NCBI GenBank assembly: GCA_000155435.1
Contig: DS990261.1
Coordinates: 859,987-923,986, forward strand
Length of the DNA: 64,000 nucleotides
Source of the DNA: Clostridiales bacterium 1_7_47FAA
GTDB lineage: Bacteria > Bacillota > Clostridia > Lachnospirales > Lachnospiraceae
Reading direction: 5' to 3'
In this document: positions 24,421-31,666 of the stretch, piece by piece
Numbering within the stretch: position 1 is the stretch's first letter
Layout of the letters: the number at the start of each line of letters is the position of its first letter
Notes under the pieces: model-generated
What the model was told of the DNA's origin: nothing
The model's database searches: none
Seen by the model: the letters and a program-made list of their open reading frames with translations, nothing else
Program-made: the position numbers and the translations under genes

Positions 24421-25461
24421 ATGAAAACAGTAAAGGGACTACATGAGAAAATGGGGACCTTTGAAAATGCCAATACTTCATTCCACCAGGCGGCAAGGTG
24501 CAAGCGGTACACGAATGAGGTATTGGCTTTTTCTATGGTTAAGGAAGAGGAACTTTTAAGAGCAACCGAGGAAATACAGAATTTAACATATAGGCAAGGG
24601 GAATATAAGATATTTAAGGTGTTTGAGCCAAAAGAACGGCTTATTATGGCGTTGCCGTTCTATGATAGAGTGGTGCAACACATGATTTGTAACGCTATTC
24701 AACCCGTATTTGAGAACGGATTTTATTACCATTCTTACGCTTGCCGGACCGGTAAGGGGATGCACGCCGCAAGTGATACATTGTATCAATGGATGTATGA
24801 AACAGAGGTTAAACAAGGGTTAAGGATGTATGCCTTTAAAGGGGACATATCGAAGTATTTTGCATCTATACCACATGACAAATTAAAGGATGAAAACCGC
24901 CGCTATATAGGGGATAAGAAAGCCCTTATGTTAATGGACGATATTATAGACCACAACGGCATATTGCCGGACGGCGTGGGAATACCCGTTGGAAACCTCA
25001 CAAGTCAGTTATTTGCGAATGTGTACGGCAATAAGTTAGATAAATTTTGCAAGCACGTTTTACATATTCCGTATTTTGTGCGGTACATGGATGATTTTAT
25101 TATCCTATCGGATGATTTGGAGCAGTTGAAAGAATGGGTTAAGAGAATAGAAGAATTTTTGGAAAATGAAATGCTTTTGCATATTAACCCTAAAAGCACA
25201 ATCCTATACGCCGGGAATGGCATAGATTTTTGCGGATATATCCACTATGCAGACCACAAGAAAGTAAGAAAATCATCTATCAGAAAGTTAAAGCAAGATG
25301 TAAAGGCGTATGAGTTGGGCGAATTGCCGCCGGAAGAATTTAACCGGAAGTACGAAAGCAGAAAGGGACATTTAGGACACGCCGACACATACCACATTGC
25401 AAAGGCGGTTGAATACGAATTGTTGTTCTATGAATGGGAACGCCTGGAAGCAGCGGCGTAA
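24421..25461 (+). CDS. DGR reverse transcriptase
   Basis: 346-residue reverse transcriptase of the group II-like/DGR type: fingers with RLIMALPFYDRVVQHMICNA, palm motif FKGDISKYFASIPHD (Asp of motif A, about residue 140), the DGR/retron-type IPVGNLTSQLFANVYGNKLD (about residue 188) and the catalytic box YFVRYMDDFIIL (YMDD, about residue 220). It lacks maturase and endonuclease domains, as expected. The enzyme copies TR RNA with adenine-specific errors and the cDNA replaces VR. Begins at ATG 24421 behind TGGTAGGGATTAA. Confidence 0.96.
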   Translation: MKTVKGLHEKMGTFENANTSFHQAARCKRYTNEVLAFSMVKEEELLRATEEIQNLTYRQGEYKIFKVFEPKERLIMALPFYDRVVQHMICNAIQPVFENGFYYHSYACRTGKGMHAASDTLYQWMYETEVKQGLRMYAFKGDISKYFASIPHDKLKDENRRYIGDKKALMLMDDIIDHNGILPDGVGIPVGNLTSQLFANVYGNKLDKFCKHVLHIPYFVRYMDDFIILSDDLEQLKEWVKRIEEFLENEMLLHINPKSTILYAGNGIDFCGYIHYADHKKVRKSSIRKLKQDVKAYELGELPPEEFNRKYESRKGHLGHADTYHIAKAVEYELLFYEWERLEAAA

Positions 25462-25531
25462 AAGGGTCAGAATAAAAAGCCGTTCCATTATATGATTTAC
25501 TTGTAAAAAACAAGGAAAGGAGCATGGAACA

Positions 25532-25960
25532 ATGGAGAAAATGTTTAACTTTATTTCCGTGATTGGTGGATTGGTTGGCGGTTTTATCGTTTCGTTGTTC
25601 GGCGGTTGGGATGTGATGTTATACACAATATTGCTTTTTGCTATCCTGGATTATTTCACGGGCATTTTGAAAGCAGTCTATAAAAAAGAACTTTCAAGTG
25701 CAATCGGATTTAAGGGGATTGTAAAAAAAATCATGGTATTTGTGGTTATCGCAGTTGCCTACAACGTGCAGAGAATGACCGGGGACACAATACCATTAAG
25801 GGAAATTGTTATTGTTTTCTTTATCTGCAATGAAGCACTTTCTATTTTGGAAAATGCGGCGGAATTTATCAACATACCGCAGCAGTTAAAAGATGTGCTT
25901 TTGCAGTTAAGGGACAAGAACGCAGCGAAAGCGGAAGAAAAAGAAGAAAGCGAGGAATAA
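25532..25960 (+). CDS. phage holin (holin_4 / toxin secretion type)
   Basis: 142 residues with three hydrophobic segments: FISVIGGLVGGFIVSLFGGW, MLYTILLFAILDYFTGILKA and IMVFVVIAVAYNVQR, followed by REIVIVFFICNEALSILENA and a charged tail. The DYFTG motif and IGFKG are typical of phage holin family 4, which opens the membrane at the end of the lytic cycle. It precedes the endolysin by three bases; ribosome site AAGGAAAGGAG. Confidence 0.92.
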   Translation: MEKMFNFISVIGGLVGGFIVSLFGGWDVMLYTILLFAILDYFTGILKAVYKKELSSAIGFKGIVKKIMVFVVIAVAYNVQRMTGDTIPLREIVIVFFICNEALSILENAAEFINIPQQLKDVLLQLRDKNAAKAEEKEESEE

Positions 25961-25963
25961 GAC

Positions 25964-26908
25964 ATGGCAACAAAAGACCAGGTAAACGCCTTTATTGCGA
26001 AATTGGCAGCAATTGCAAGAAAAGAATATTTAACCCGTGATAAATGGGTTTTACCGTCCGTATGTATCGCACAGGCAGCATTAGAAACCGGGTGGGGAAC
26101 ATCCGGGCTTATGACAAAAGCCAATGCGTTTTTTGGCATCAAGGCCGGCAGCAGTTGGAAAGGCAAGGTTTACAGTAGCAAAACAAACGAGTGCTATGAC
26201 GGCAAGACCTACACGCAGATTACCGCCGCTTTCCGTGCTTATGATAGCCTGGAAGAGAGTGTGACGGATTATTACAATCTGATTTGCGGAAGTTCCCGTT
26301 ATGCCGGAGCGGTAAACAACGGAAACGCCGAAAGTGCCATTACCGCAATCAAAAACGGCGGATATGCAACAAGTCCTACATACATCAAGAATGTAATGAA
26401 CATCATCAATTCTTACAACCTTACACAGTATGACACATGGGACGGAGAGAACCAGGGACCGGCAAACAAGGAAACCCACGGTTACAAGGTGGGGGACAAG
26501 GTAAGAGTGATTGATAACATCACATACAACGGGGTGCGTTTCGCAACCTATTATGATGAATATGATGTTATCCAGGTAAACGGGGACCGTGTTGTTATCG
26601 GTATCGGTAACACCGTGACGGCAGCAGTAAACGCCGCCAACATTGCAAAGGATGAAGAGATTGCAGAAGCCCCGGCGGATGCGGAAACACCAACCGACAT
26701 TCCGACCCAGGAAGAAACAGAGAACGCCCACGGTTTCAAGGTAGGGCAGAAAGTAAAGGTTATCAATGCTTATGATTACTACGGTAATATGTTTAAGTGT
26801 TGGTACAGTAAATATGATGTTATCGAGGTTAAGAATGACAGAATTGTTATTGGTATCGGTAGCACCGTAACGGCAGCAGTAAACGCCGCCAATTTAGCAG
26901 CAGCATAA
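25964..26908 (+). CDS. endolysin, glucosaminidase with two wall-binding repeats
   Basis: 314 residues. Residues about 1-160 form a GH73/FlgJ-type N-acetylglucosaminidase (AQAALETGWGTSGLMTKANA with the catalytic Glu, then FFGIKAGSSWKGKVY and YDSLEESVTDYYNLI). Two tandem C-terminal repeats follow (HGYKVGDKVRVIDNITYNGV... and HGFKVGQKVKVINAYDYYGN..., each ending TVTAAVNAAN), resembling SH3-like wall-binding modules separated by an Ala/Pro/Thr linker. Secretion depends on the holin; there is no signal peptide. Ribosome site GAAAGCGAGGAATAAG. Confidence 0.92.
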   Translation: MATKDQVNAFIAKLAAIARKEYLTRDKWVLPSVCIAQAALETGWGTSGLMTKANAFFGIKAGSSWKGKVYSSKTNECYDGKTYTQITAAFRAYDSLEESVTDYYNLICGSSRYAGAVNNGNAESAITAIKNGGYATSPTYIKNVMNIINSYNLTQYDTWDGENQGPANKETHGYKVGDKVRVIDNITYNGVRFATYYDEYDVIQVNGDRVVIGIGNTVTAAVNAANIAKDEEIAEAPADAETPTDIPTQEETENAHGFKVGQKVKVINAYDYYGNMFKCWYSKYDVIEVKNDRIVIGIGSTVTAAVNAANLAAA

Positions 26909-26971
26909 GCAACGCCGCCTTTAGGAATTTGGCTACCAAAAGAGCAAGGAAATAATGTATATCACGGAATT

Positions 26972-27003
26972 AAAAGCACACCTTAAAAAGTGTGCTTTTT
27001 CTT
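26972..27003 (+). terminator. intrinsic terminator of the late operon
   Basis: AAAAGCACAC (26972-26981) pairs with GTGTGCTTTT (26990-26999) over ten bases, loop CTTAAAAA, followed by TTTCTTTATTTT. It lies 64 bp after the endolysin stop and closes the structural/lysis transcript before the accessory promoters. Confidence 0.88.
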
Positions 27004-27024
27004 TATTTTAAAAGATTTTTAAAA

Positions 27025-27069
27025 TAGTACGGAATATGTGTTGACATAGTACGGAATATGTAATATAAT
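27025..27069 (+). promoter_or_regulatory. accessory promoter P1 with duplicated operator
   Basis: TTGACA (27041-27046), a 17-bp spacer and TATAAT (27064-27069) form a consensus sigma-A promoter. The 14-mer TAGTACGGAATATG occurs upstream of the -35 (27025-27038) and again inside the spacer (27047-27060), a 22-bp period placing both on the same DNA face. The arrangement predicts a repressor that would block RNA polymerase. The same block recurs at 27868-27912. Confidence 0.88.
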
Positions 27070-27113
27070 AAAGACAGTTAAGAGAGGAACACAAAGAAAG
27101 TGAGGAAAAGAAA

Positions 27114-27275
27114 ATGTGGGAAGTAGTAAAAACAGTAAAGGGATATGATATAACAAGAATGATTGGAAGCCGTGGTGCTTACCATGTATCAGTAAGAGAG
27201 GGAAAAGGCTTTAGAGAGTTCCACACATTCAAAACCATAAAGGCAGCGGTTGAGTTTATCGAAACTGCACTATAA
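27114..27275 (+). CDS. small phage protein downstream of P1 (53 aa)
   Basis: ATG 27114, preceded by GAAAGTGAGGAAAAGAAA. Product MWEVVKTVKGYDITRMIGSR then GAYHVSVREGKGFREFHTF and a helical end (KAAVEFIETAL). It has the beta-beta-beta-alpha look of small phage or plasmid proteins. A GC hairpin (GCCGGGG/CCCCGGC at 27283-27302) follows the stop. No family is recognised. Confidence 0.65.
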   Translation: MWEVVKTVKGYDITRMIGSRGAYHVSVREGKGFREFHTFKTIKAAVEFIETAL

Positions 27276-27315
27276 GCATTGAGCCGGGGCAAAGTCCCCG
27301 GCGGAAAGGGAAAAC

Positions 27316-27528
27316 ATGGATATTACAAAAGAATTAGCAAGAGCGGTAAAATATTACATGATAATGGAAGATGTTTTTTTAAATCCGGGGAATTTTAAGG
27401 AAGCACATAAAAATTTTGTTGAAAAAATGGAAGAATACGAGAAAAAGGAAAATTTAACGGAAGAGGAAGCACAATATAACATAGAAATGGCAGTAGAAGC
27501 ATTGAAAAAATACAGGGCGGAACAATAG
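27316..27528 (+). CDS. small acidic phage protein (70 aa)
   Basis: ATG 27316 after GGCGGAAAGGG. A helical, Glu/Lys-rich product (MDITKELARAVKYYMIMEDV...) with no recognised motif. It belongs to the P1 transcript of small accessory genes. Function unknown. Confidence 0.65.
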   Translation: MDITKELARAVKYYMIMEDVFLNPGNFKEAHKNFVEKMEEYEKKENLTEEEAQYNIEMAVEALKKYRAEQ

Positions 27529-27615
27529 CCGCCCGGCAACTAAAACGGCCACACCGTGAACGGGTGCGAGTGTCCCAAGCCACTATAAACCGTTGAGGGG
27601 TTGCAACAATAGGCG

Positions 27616-27819
27616 TTGCGGTACTGTCTGACAAGTTTTGACCCACGTTTTAATGTGAAACGGGGAAGCAATGAGGAATACACCGGGCAAGGGTGCATTG
27701 CTTATATACACAATCGTTTAGACCAATGCCCGGAAACCCAAAACGCCTATATGATGCAACTATATATTGAAACCCGTTGTTTCTGTGATTTTATCAATGG
27801 TAAATACACGCACTTTTAA
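27616..27819 (+). CDS. possible small phage protein (67 aa)
   Basis: Frame from TTG 27616 (product LRYCLTSFDPRFNVKRGSNE...). It contains Cys residues (CFCDF near the end) but no clear zinc motif and no good ribosome site. It is kept because the frame fills the gap between two supported small genes; it may be spurious. A hairpin AGCCTGG/CCGGGCT follows at about 27821-27843. Confidence 0.4.
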   Translation: MRYCLTSFDPRFNVKRGSNEEYTGQGCIAYIHNRLDQCPETQNAYMMQLYIETRCFCDFINGKYTHF

Positions 27820-27867
27820 GCCTGGCACATTCCGCCGGGCTTATTGCACATAAAAATAAATTTAAAA

Positions 27868-27912
27868 TAGTACGGAATATGTATTGACATAGTACGGAAT
27901 ATGTTATATAAT
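27868..27912 (+). promoter_or_regulatory. accessory promoter P2 with duplicated operator
   Basis: Near-perfect copy of P1: TAGTACGGAATATG at 27868-27881 and 27890-27903, TTGACA at 27884-27889, 17-bp spacer, TATAAT at 27907-27912, followed by the same AAAGACAGTTAAG. Only a few bases differ between the two promoter blocks over about 60 bp. Co-regulation by the same repressor is expected. Confidence 0.88.
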
Positions 27913-27976
27913 AAAGACAGTTAAGGGAGATACACAAACTTAATGAGTAATGGGCAAGCATAGAAAGGAGAACTTT

Positions 27977-28117
27977 ATGGACGAGGATATGAACGTAGGC
28001 GAGTTACTTAAAGAAACGGCAGAAGAAAATCAGACCAGGAAAATACTTGAAATCTTAAACGAGTGTAAGGACCTGGCAGAAGCCAAAGAAAGAGTAAAAG
28101 CCCTACTTAATAAGTAA
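27977..28117 (+). CDS. small acidic phage protein downstream of P2 (46 aa)
   Basis: ATG 27977 with a strong ribosome site (AGAAAGGAG). Product MDEDMNVGELLKETAEENQT then RKILEILNECKDLAEAKERV, fully helical. A GC hairpin (AGGGCGG/CCGCCCT, about 28136-28163) follows. No family is recognised. Confidence 0.65.
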   Translation: MDEDMNVGELLKETAEENQTRKILEILNECKDLAEAKERVKALLNK

Positions 28118-28216
28118 GGCTTTAGGGAAACAGAAAGGGCGGTGGACTTGCCAAAGCCGCCCTAAACTGTAAAAAGTATTATACACCATTTGGCAAGAGA
28201 AAGGAAGAGGGCGTAA

Positions 28217-28432
28217 ATGCCAAAAATAAAAAAAGAGTTCGACCAAACGAAATATCAGAACGAATATAAAAAGAAAACCTATGACCGCATGGAATTACTT
28301 GTGCCAAAGGGAGAAAAAGCAGTAATAAAGGAAAAAGCGGCAGCAGTAGGGACAAGTGTAAATGAGTTTGTGTATTCAGCGGTAAAAGAAAAAATGGAAG
28401 CAATGGAAGCGGCAACGGAAACAGAAGAGTAG
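28217..28432 (+). CDS. ribbon-helix-helix (Arc-like) DNA-binding protein
   Basis: 71 residues: KKTYDRMELLVPKGEKAVIK (strand), then EKAAAVGTSVNEFVYSAVKE (helix-turn-helix of the ribbon-helix-helix fold with the typical GTSVNEFV). Such proteins dimerise through the strand and bind short direct or inverted operators. It sits behind promoter P2 and is therefore the best candidate for the factor that binds the TAGTACGGAATATG repeats at P1 and P2 (inference). Ribosome site GGAAGAGGGCG. Confidence 0.82.
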   Translation: MPKIKKEFDQTKYQNEYKKKTYDRMELLVPKGEKAVIKEKAAAVGTSVNEFVYSAVKEKMEAMEAATETEE

Positions 28433-28457
28433 CACGGAAGAAAGCGAGGAACACAAC

Positions 28458-28990
28458 ATGGGATTATTTAGTAACCTATTTTCTAAAAAGAACACGGCAG
28501 CAGTACAACCGCAGCCCGTACAGATGCCGGAAGAAAAAAAGCCAAGATACATTGTAAAAAGTCAACGGTTCATCCTGGATAATATAAAAGACCACATGGA
28601 AGATATTATGGACCTTGTGGAGAAAAACGAGGATTACAAGTTAAAAAAGAAAGACCTTATAGAAGATGATAGGACGGATGAAAATATTTATGAATATGAA
28701 TTGAACGAAAAAGCCACAATAACCCCTACATCTTGTGAGGGGGGGGGGTGGAACAACTACAAGTATTTGTGTGTAATACCCACATTGGAGATATTAAAAA
28801 AGGCGGCGTAAGCAAAGTAAAGAACCTTTTAAAGAAAGGAAATATAGAAAATATATGGTCCGAGGTTTCCGGCGGAAATTACAAAAGACTAAGGTACGAT
28901 GCCGGGAAAGATGTATATTACTATGATGAATTAGAAAAAGAATTTAGTATTACCATTGAAATAACCTATAAAGAGGAAATCACAGAATAA
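28458..28990 (+). pseudogene. gene broken or phase-variable at a ten-G run
   Basis: Frame 1 runs from ATG 28458 (MGLFSNLFSKKNTAAVQPQP, cassette GAAAGCGAGGAACACAAC upstream) through G-run 28739-28748 and then stops after a short tail at 28811. From the same run another frame continues to 28990 (LQVFVCNTHIGDIKKGGVSK ... YKEEITE) and has the codon style of the phage. Adding one G (or removing two) joins both halves into a 177-178-residue protein. The tract is either a natural slippage switch, a recent inactivating mutation or an assembly error. If intact 28458-28811 is expressed alone it makes 117 residues. Function unknown. Confidence 0.6.
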
Positions 28991-29014
28991 GGAAAGAAGC
29001 ATAGGAAACAGACG

Positions 29015-29045
29015 GGGACAACAACGGATTATTCCGGGTTGTCCC
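29015..29045 (+). other. hairpin before the transposase gene
   Basis: GGGACAAC (29015-29022) pairs with GTTGTCCC (29038-29045); inside, CGG and CCG pair around ATTATT. It separates the accessory genes from the transposase. No long T-run follows (CTATTG). It does not resemble the sequence to the right of the transposase, so it is not an obvious terminal inverted repeat of an independent IS30 element. Confidence 0.5.
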
Positions 29046-29072
29046 TATTGCCGTATCAAGGGGGTTATTTTT

Positions 29073-30119
29073 ATGGGTAGAAAATACAGACAGTTAAGCC
29101 AAAATGATAGAATATCAATGGAAACACTACTTAACAAAGGTCATTCCGTACAAGAGGTTGCGGATTATTTGCACGTTCACAGAAGCACCATTTACAGAGA
29201 AATGAAACGGGGCGAGTATGTACATAGAAATTCAGACTATACGGAAGAGGTGCGTTATAGTAGTGATAAGGGGCAGCAGACCCATGATTGGAACGCCCAG
29301 GGCAAAGGCAGAAACATTAAAATAGGCAATGATATTAAATTGGCGGAATACATAGAAAATAAGATTGTGGAAAATAAATATAGCCCGGAAGCGGCGTTGG
29401 CAGCAGTAGCCACAAGCGGAATAGAATTTAGTACCACTATAAGCGTAAGAACCCTATACCGCTATATTGATAACGGCATATTCCTTAAACTTACCAACAA
29501 GCATTTACCCGTTAAGGGCAAGAAGAAAAAGAAAAATAAGAAAGTCCAGGTGCAGAAGAGGGCAGCGGCCGGGGAGAGCATAGAGAACCGCCCGGATGAA
29601 GTGGCAACCCGTGAAACATTCGGACATTGGGAAATGGACACAGTAAAGGGCAAACAAGGCGTTACAAAATCATGTATGCTTGTATTAACAGAGAGAAAGA
29701 CCAGGGACGAGATTATATTTAAACTGAAAGACCAAAAGGCGGAAAGCGTGGTGGATGCCCTGGACCGTTTAGAAAGAAAATGGGGAGATATGTTTTCTAA
29801 AGTGTTTAGAAGCATCACGGTAGATAATGGCGTGGAGTTTTCGGATTGTAAGGGCATGGAGCGTTCAGCGTTGACACCAGGGGAGAAACGCACATATCTA
29901 TTCTATTGCCACCCATACAGTAGTTGGGAGAGAGGGACCAACGAAAACACCAACAAACTAATCCGCCGCCATATCCCTAAAGGGGAAGATTTTGACGAAA
30001 AGCAAGATAGGGACATTGAGTTTATAGAAAATTGGATAAACACATACCCACGGGGCATTTTCGATTTCAAAACATCAGAAGAATTATTTAAAGAAGAGTT
30101 GGAGAAAATCACGGCATAA
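29073..30119 (+). CDS. IS30-family DDE transposase
   Basis: 348 residues. An N-terminal helix-turn-helix (YRQLSQNDRISMETLLNKGH, then VADYLHVHRSTIYREMKRGE) is followed by a DDE domain: FGHWEMDTVKG (first Asp, about residue 190), SITVDNGVEFS (second Asp, about residue 250) and SSWERGTNENTNKLIRRHIP (Glu), as in IS30. Length is normal for the family. Base and codon use match the phage, it uses the same strand, and it stands at the right end of the prophage about 70 bp from the infC promoter. No paired terminal repeats flank it inside the window, so it may be the phage's own recombinase rather than a passenger IS. Confidence 0.93.
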   Translation: MGRKYRQLSQNDRISMETLLNKGHSVQEVADYLHVHRSTIYREMKRGEYVHRNSDYTEEVRYSSDKGQQTHDWNAQGKGRNIKIGNDIKLAEYIENKIVENKYSPEAALAAVATSGIEFSTTISVRTLYRYIDNGIFLKLTNKHLPVKGKKKKKNKKVQVQKRAAAGESIENRPDEVATRETFGHWEMDTVKGKQGVTKSCMLVLTERKTRDEIIFKLKDQKAESVVDALDRLERKWGDMFSKVFRSITVDNGVEFSDCKGMERSALTPGEKRTYLFYCHPYSSWERGTNENTNKLIRRHIPKGEDFDEKQDRDIEFIENWINTYPRGIFDFKTSEELFKEELEKITA

Positions 30120-30186
30120 TATTTTTTAAAAACTTGTCGCAAAACTATTGACAAAATATACTGTAAAAATAACCTGTAAAAAAACA
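30120..30186. other. prophage-chromosome junction zone
   Basis: This AT-rich 67 bp between the transposase stop and the infC -35 box must contain the right end of the element. It shows two copies of CTGTAAAAA (30161 and 30174) and two of ATTGACAAA (30147 and 30186), a direct repeat that might mark the end or a target duplication. Exact attR cannot be set without the left end or an empty-site sequence. Confidence 0.5.
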
Positions 30187-30215
30187 TTGACAAACGGTCC
30201 GGAATGTAGTAAAGT
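30187..30215 (+). promoter_or_regulatory. infC operon promoter
   Basis: TTGACA (30187-30192), 17-bp spacer, TAAAGT (30210-30215), upstream of the leader. It is the first clearly chromosomal element after the prophage, so insertion left the promoter intact. Confidence 0.72.
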
Positions 30216-30221
30216 AATAAA

Positions 30222-30462
30222 AGTTGTGAGAACGACTGACAGGAAAGCAGGTATCCGCCTCACCCTGGCACGAGTAAGTGACCCGGGTTCATAGATGAAG
30301 TGATGTGCTGTAGCATTTCCATGGGAGATGGGTCAGCAGATGATTTTATGTGTGTTAAGAGTGGATGGTCTGACTGTCCGCTTTATTTTTTGCCCTGGAG
30401 ACAAAAACGGGGCGTGCTGATTCCTGAACATATTGACTTATTTATTATGGAGGTGTACGACC
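30222..30462 (+). promoter_or_regulatory. L20-type leader with attenuator upstream of infC
   Basis: A 240-base untranslated leader in front of infC-rpmI-rplT. Near its end AGTGGATGGT (30360-30369) pairs with ACTGTCCGCT (30373-30382, three wobble pairs) and is followed by TTATTTTTT, forming an intrinsic terminator. In Firmicutes ribosomal protein L20 binds such a leader and promotes premature termination to autoregulate the operon. Leader position, length and terminator fit; the L20 pseudoknot itself was not proven by eye. Confidence 0.75.
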
Positions 30463-30969
30463 ATTAGCGAATTAATGATTAACGAACAAATCAGAGACAA
30501 GGAAGTAAGACTGATTGGCGAAGACGGAGAGCAGTTAGGCATAGTCCAATTTAAGGACGCACTTAAGATGGCTCAGGATGCTGAGCTTGACCTGGTAAAG
30601 ATTGCGCCTACCGCGAAGCCGCCGGTATGTAAGATTATCGACTACGGTAAGTACCGTTATGAGCTGGCACGCAAAGAGAAGGAAGCCAGGAAGAAACAGA
30701 AGGTAATCGAGATAAAGGAAGTTCGTTTGTCCCCCAATATTGACACCAACGACCTGAATACAAAGGTGGGGGCTGCCAGGAAGTTTTTAGAGAAGGGTGA
30801 TAAGGTGAAAGTCACACTCCGTTTCCGCGGACGTGAGATGGCCCACATGTACAAATCCAAATACATCCTGGATGATTTCGCTGAGAGTCTTAAGGACATT
30901 GCAGTAATTGATAAGCCCTCTAAGGTAGAAGGAAGAAGCATGGTAATGTTTTTAACTGCAAAACGTTAA
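30463..30969 (+). CDS. infC: translation initiation factor IF-3
   Basis: 168 residues. The start is the rare codon ATT at 30463, six bases after GGAGGTG, giving (M)[19 protein letters not shown]; the ATG at 30433 lies upstream of the ribosome site and is rejected. Non-AUG starts are a hallmark of infC and allow IF-3 autoregulation. N-domain ([20 protein letters not shown]), linker [10 protein letters not shown] and C-domain ([26 protein letters not shown]) are complete. IF-3 controls start-codon fidelity and subunit dissociation. Confidence 0.97.
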   Translation: MSELMINEQIRDKEVRLIGEDGEQLGIVQFKDALKMAQDAELDLVKIAPTAKPPVCKIIDYGKYRYELARKEKEARKKQKVIEIKEVRLSPNIDTNDLNTKVGAARKFLEKGDKVKVTLRFRGREMAHMYKSKYILDDFAESLKDIAVIDKPSKVEGRSMVMFLTAKR

Positions 30970-30997
30970 AATAGAAAGTTTTAAGGAGGAAATTAAT

Positions 30998-31195
30998 ATG
31001 CCAAAGTTAAAAACCAGCAGAGCAGCAGCAAAGCGCTTTAAAAAGACAGGAACCGGTAAGTTAGTCCGCAATAAAGCTTACAAGTCTCACATCTTAACTA
31101 AGAAGTCCACTAAGAGAAAGAGAAATCTTAGAAAAGATATCGTTACCGATGCTACCAACTCAAAGGTAATGAAGAAGATTTTACCATATCTGTAA
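30998..31195 (+). CDS. rpmI: 50S ribosomal protein L35
   Basis: 65 residues, full length, very basic: [20 protein letters not shown], then [16 protein letters not shown] and the end KKILPYL. Ribosome site AAGGAGG precedes ATG. It is the middle gene of the infC-rpmI-rplT operon, 28 bp after infC. Confidence 0.98.
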   Translation: MPKLKTSRAAAKRFKKTGTGKLVRNKAYKSHILTKKSTKRKRNLRKDIVTDATNSKVMKKILPYL

Positions 31196-31222
31196 GTTGA
31201 ATTGTAGAAGGAGGAAATACCG

Positions 31223-31579
31223 ATGGCAAGAGTTAAAGGCGGTTTAAATGCAAAGAAGAAACACAATAGAGTCTTAAAGATGGCAAAGGGCTACAGAGGC
31301 GCCCGTTCCAAACAGTATAGAGTAGCAAAACAGTCCGTAATGCGTGCACTGACCAGCTCCTACGCAGGCAGGAAAGAGAGAAAGAGACAGTTCAGACAGC
31401 TGTGGATTGCACGTATCAACGCAGCAGCACGTATCAATGGCCTGTCCTACAGCAAGTTCATGTATGGCTTAAAGTTAGCTGAGGTGGATTTAAACCGTAA
31501 GATCCTGTCCGATATGGCTATCAATGACGCTGAGGGATTTGCAAAGTTAGCTGAGCTGGCTAAATCCAAGATTGCTTAA
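31223..31579 (+). CDS. rplT: 50S ribosomal protein L20
   Basis: 118 residues, full length: [36 protein letters not shown] and [18 protein letters not shown] are standard. L20 binds 23S rRNA early in assembly and represses this operon by acting on the leader. Ribosome site GAAGGAGG. A terminator follows. Confidence 0.98.
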   Translation: MARVKGGLNAKKKHNRVLKMAKGYRGARSKQYRVAKQSVMRALTSSYAGRKERKRQFRQLWIARINAAARINGLSYSKFMYGLKLAEVDLNRKILSDMAINDAEGFAKLAELAKSKIA

Positions 31580-31608
31580 TTATCTGCATAATTGAATCTG
31601 TAATCATA

Positions 31609-31665
31609 AAAGGTGCTGTAAACCGATGGCGGGTAACCGCGTGAAGGGCTGCAGCACCTTTGTTT
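31609..31665 (+). terminator. terminator of infC-rpmI-rplT
   Basis: AAAGGTGCTG (31609-31618) pairs with CAGCACCTTT (31652-31661), followed by GTTTG; the loop holds a smaller GCGG/CCGC hairpin. The convergent gene ends at 31667, so it may serve both strands. Confidence 0.75.
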
Positions 31666-31666
31666 G

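Larger units (their letters stand above)
1..30186 (+). mobile_element. tailed prophage or phage-plasmid, left end outside window
   Basis: All genes from the left edge to 30,119 lie on the plus strand and form the canonical order replication/partition, terminase, portal, protease, capsid, connectors, tail, DGR, holin, endolysin. The codon style (frequent GCC GGA, GCA GCA, CCG GAA, ATC CAG) and the recurring ribosome-site cassette GAAAGCGAGG differ sharply from the host genes that start with infC. The right boundary is placed between the transposase stop (30,119) and the infC promoter (-35 at 30,187). The left boundary and any integrase or repressor are outside the window. A siphovirus morphology is inferred from the tape measure, Dit-like and Gp37-like tail genes. 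ParA, ParB and an HUH Rep suggest a plasmid-like state. Confidence 0.93.

Noticed and set aside
30187-30215. Similarity of the infC promoter (TTGACA with CCGGAAT in the spacer) to the phage TAGTACGGAATATG operator
   Set aside because: Only CGGAAT is shared and its offset from the -35 box differs by two bases; likely chance.
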